DNA of 64,000 nt from Pseudescherichia vulneris NBRC 102420 (GTDB taxonomy: Bacteria; Pseudomonadota; Gammaproteobacteria; Enterobacterales; Enterobacteriaceae), in contig NZ_BBMZ01000008.1 of the NCBI RefSeq assembly GCF_000759795.1, forward strand, positions 124,001 through 188,000. Direction: 5' to 3'. The translations under genes were made by a program, and so were the position numbers. Below the pieces are notes generated by a model. The model worked only from the letters and a program-made list of their open reading frames with translations. It was not told where the DNA came from and ran no database searches. Below, piece by piece: positions 62,374 to 64,000 of this stretch. Within the stretch, counting starts at the first letter, position 1, and the number at the start of each line of letters is the position of its first letter.

Positions 62374-62766
62374 ATGCCTGCATGGGTAGACGGTAAGCTG
62401 ATGTTCTTTGCAGATTCGCCTCCGCGACGCCTGATGGATCTCTTCTCCGTCAAATGGAGCACGATGGTGCTGCATGCGCTCTACCACTGGCCCGGCGAGC
62501 GCGCCCGCACCGGAGAGCTGCAGCGCAGCCTCGAAGGCATCTCCAAGAAGATGCTGTTTCAAACCCTGAAAGAACTGGAGCAGCGCGGCCTTATCACCCG
62601 GCATGTCTATGACGTCATTCCACCAAAAGTGGATTACCACCTGACGTCGTTGGGCAAGACCTTTGCCGAGCCGATAGAGCAGATGTACCAGTGGGGGCTG
62701 GAGAACCAGGCGGCGCTGGATGAGATGGAGAAGAGGTATAGAATGGCAGAGAGGGATTGTGGTTAA
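62374..62766 (+). CDS. HxlR family transcriptional regulator
   Basis: This 130-residue winged-helix regulator has the HxlR features: a central recognition region ISKKMLFQTLKELEQRGLITR (about 52-72, in pieces) followed by the wing and YHLTSLGKTFAEPI. No N-terminal Cys is present (the sequence starts MPAWVDGK), so it does not look like a thiol-based HypR/QorR type; aldehyde or quinone ligands remain possible. GGAGAG precedes the ATG. It is divergent from the zinc dehydrogenase, its probable target. Confidence 0.9.
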   Translation: MPAWVDGKLMFFADSPPRRLMDLFSVKWSTMVLHALYHWPGERARTGELQRSLEGISKKMLFQTLKELEQRGLITRHVYDVIPPKVDYHLTSLGKTFAEPIEQMYQWGLENQAALDEMEKRYRMAERDCG

Positions 62767-62915
62767 AGAAGACCCGCTTGAACAGTGTTAATTGTGACAT
62801 TTACGTTATTTTTTATCCGATCTAACAGGATCTTGTTACAAGTACGACACATTGACCTTTATATTTGCAAGGGATAGGCTTGGGTAAACCTAGATTTCAA
62901 TTAAAGGGATTTACT

Positions 62916-63731
62916 ATGGCTAGTGAAGAAGGCGTATCAATCGCTATTTCTCCTGTTCAGATGGCAGCAATTCTGCACAAGAAAACGTTGAGTGAGGGTG
63001 AGACCTGGAGTAATCGTCTTTGGGGAGGTCTGGGTATCGTTGGCGGTGTAGTTGAGTCGTTTGGTGCAGGTGTGCTATGTGTCGTTCCAGAACCCACAAT
63101 GCTATCCAAAGCAGGGTGTGTAGTCGTAGGTGCTCATAGCCTTGATACCATCAGGACATCTTTAAACCAGGTAATTACCGGGCGTGAGTCGCAAACTGCG
63201 ACAGCGCAGCTGGCTCAGTTAGCTGCCGAACAGCTTGGAGCCGATAGCGCGACGGCATATAAGGTTGGTGTTACTGTTGACCTACTCGTTCCATTTGCTT
63301 TTGCCAGCGCCGCAGGTGCGGCAAGAGTTGCATCAGTTTACTCTGGCCGGATTAAACTGATGGAGCATGAAGGCGGGGCGCTGGGGCATACAATCGCGCG
63401 TCATGTTGGTCAGACTACAGAACAGATGATAGCGCGACTAGCAGCTCCAAGAGCACCTGCTCGCGCTAGTACTTTTCTCAATAAGCAGCATGCTGAACTA
63501 TTAATTTCCGAAACGTTGTCAGTTAAGCGTTTTCAGATTGAAAATGCGTTAAAATATATGCATCCGGGAGCCAGACTCCGGCTTGATCATCGCTTTTATT
63601 TTTCGACCGGAAAATATATTGATAAAGGAAGCACTACTATTAAAAAGGCGTATGGTTTACGATTAATTATAGAATCCAGGCGGTTTGGTGATAAAATTTA
63701 TTATGTTGTTACAGCGTTTCCAGTACCCTAA
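62916..63731 (+). CDS. RNase A-like toxin with hydrophobic pretoxin domain
   Basis: This 271-residue protein ends in a bacterial RNase A-like toxin domain of the CdiA-CT type (about 148-271): L-x-E-HEGGALGHTIARHVGQT (about 148-167), ARL, and the C-terminal VVTAFPVP (264-271). His158 and Arg162 are the probable catalytic pair. The known CdiA-Yku RNase A toxin uses His, Arg, Thr and Tyr; here Thr266 is kept but the Tyr is Phe268. The N-terminal part (1-147) is glycine/alanine-rich with hydrophobic stretches at about 36-75 and 115-145, a pretoxin-like region without a CdiA body or VENN motif. I start at MASEEGV, with AAGGG eight bases upstream. Nine bases after the stop a CdiI-like immunity gene begins. 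Confidence 0.8.
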   Translation: MASEEGVSIAISPVQMAAILHKKTLSEGETWSNRLWGGLGIVGGVVESFGAGVLCVVPEPTMLSKAGCVVVGAHSLDTIRTSLNQVITGRESQTATAQLAQLAAEQLGADSATAYKVGVTVDLLVPFAFASAAGAARVASVYSGRIKLMEHEGGALGHTIARHVGQTTEQMIARLAAPRAPARASTFLNKQHAELLISETLSVKRFQIENALKYMHPGARLRLDHRFYFSTGKYIDKGSTTIKKAYGLRLIIESRRFGDKIYYVVTAFPVP

Positions 63732-63740
63732 GGAAGATTG

Positions 63741-64000
63741 ATGGATACAAATATCGAAAAAACCTGTGAGTTAGATAATTTAGTTACTATTTATTTTGGT
63801 CAGGATTGTGATATTTTTGATGAAAATTGTGACTTCGATAATCTTCTTAATGAATATCTTAGTACATCATCAGCTTTCTCTCTAAGAATGCTATTGGCAA
63901 ACTTAATCGAATTGAATGCCCAAGATGATAGGTGTGAAGTGCTACTGGCTCGCTATAATGGTGAATTTGCACCAGAACGTTGGGATATGTCTGCTCAGGA
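63741..64000 (+). CDS. CdiI-like immunity protein (partial, cut by window end)
   Basis: The frame is open from ATG at 63741 to the window end (86 codons). It shows the CdiI_2-type pattern: L-x-x-L-V-x-x-YF-G-QD near residues 11-22, a Leu/Tyr-rich helix, then EVLLARYNGEFAPERWDMS. AAGGA precedes the ATG, nine bases after the toxin stop, so it is cotranscribed with the toxin and most likely neutralises it. GC content is low. The C terminus is outside the window. Confidence 0.72.
   Translation, partial: MDTNIEKTCELDNLVTIYFGQDCDIFDENCDFDNLLNEYLSTSSAFSLRMLLANLIELNAQDDRCEVLLARYNGEFAPERWDMSAQ

Overview
This 64 kb window is a chromosomal segment of a member of the Enterobacteriaceae. Nearly every protein reads as a close relative of an Escherichia coli protein, and the gene order follows the E. 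coli K-12 segment running from rpsO-pnp to yqjH. The GC-rich third positions, the many REP palindromes and the differences from K-12 fit the Enterobacter/Lelliottia/Leclercia group, but I cannot name the species. The differences are: no aga or yra fimbrial genes, no tdc operon, no ebg genes, no yhaHI, an extra chemoreceptor beside aer, and several accessory genes.

Layout. Positions 1-7.2 kb carry RNA and translation genes (rpsO, pnp, nlpI, the small ORF yrbN, deaD) followed by the tryptophan permease mtr. Positions 7.2-19.3 kb hold yhbW, the anaerobic ubiquinone genes ubiUV and ubiT, yhbS, yhbQ, yhbP, yhbO, yraR, yraQ, the minus-strand envelope cluster lpoA-yraN-diaA-dolP, and rsmI. A Fic-domain gene follows at 19.3-20.3 kb. 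Positions 20.3-26.6 kb form the galactarate/glucarate catabolic locus (garD divergent from garPLRK), directly followed by the RNase P RNA gene rnpB with its own promoter and terminator. Positions 27.0-32.1 kb contain a DUF1493 gene, the cysteine uptake/desulfidase pair cyuPA, and yhaK/yhaJ. Positions 32.1-36.4 kb hold yqjG, yqjF, yqjK, yqjE, yqjD, yqjC, mzrA and yqjA, all on the minus strand. Positions 36.7-42.3 kb are the hexuronate locus (exuR, exuT divergent from uxaCA). Positions 42.4-52.0 kb carry ygjV, sstT, alx behind a yybP-ykoY riboswitch leader, ygjR, ygjP, rlmG, fadH and patA. Positions 52.4-57.2 kb hold two chemoreceptors (aer and a 4HB-type MCP), each behind a sigma-28-like promoter, and the metal-responsive pair yqjI/yqjH. 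From 57.2 kb the content is increasingly accessory: a J-domain-like coiled-coil protein, a small exported protein, two paralogous zinc alcohol dehydrogenases facing each other around a TumE/TumA-like toxin-antitoxin module, an HxlR regulator, and at the right edge an RNase A-like toxin gene with a CdiI-like immunity gene cut by the window end.

The genes combine into several modules: two sugar-acid routes (galactarate to 2-phosphoglycerate through GarD, GarL, GarR and GarK; galacturonate to 2-keto-3-deoxygluconate through UxaC and UxaA), oxygen-independent ubiquinone hydroxylation, envelope maintenance (LpoA, DolP, NlpI, YqjA/MzrA), and nitrogen-regulated putrescine use by patA. The least familiar material is at the right end: the toxin/immunity pair and the TumE/TumA module with its two palindromic operators.

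No tRNA gene, insertion sequence, integrase or CRISPR array was seen. Product names rest on recognised protein families and remembered E. coli homologues; no database search was run.
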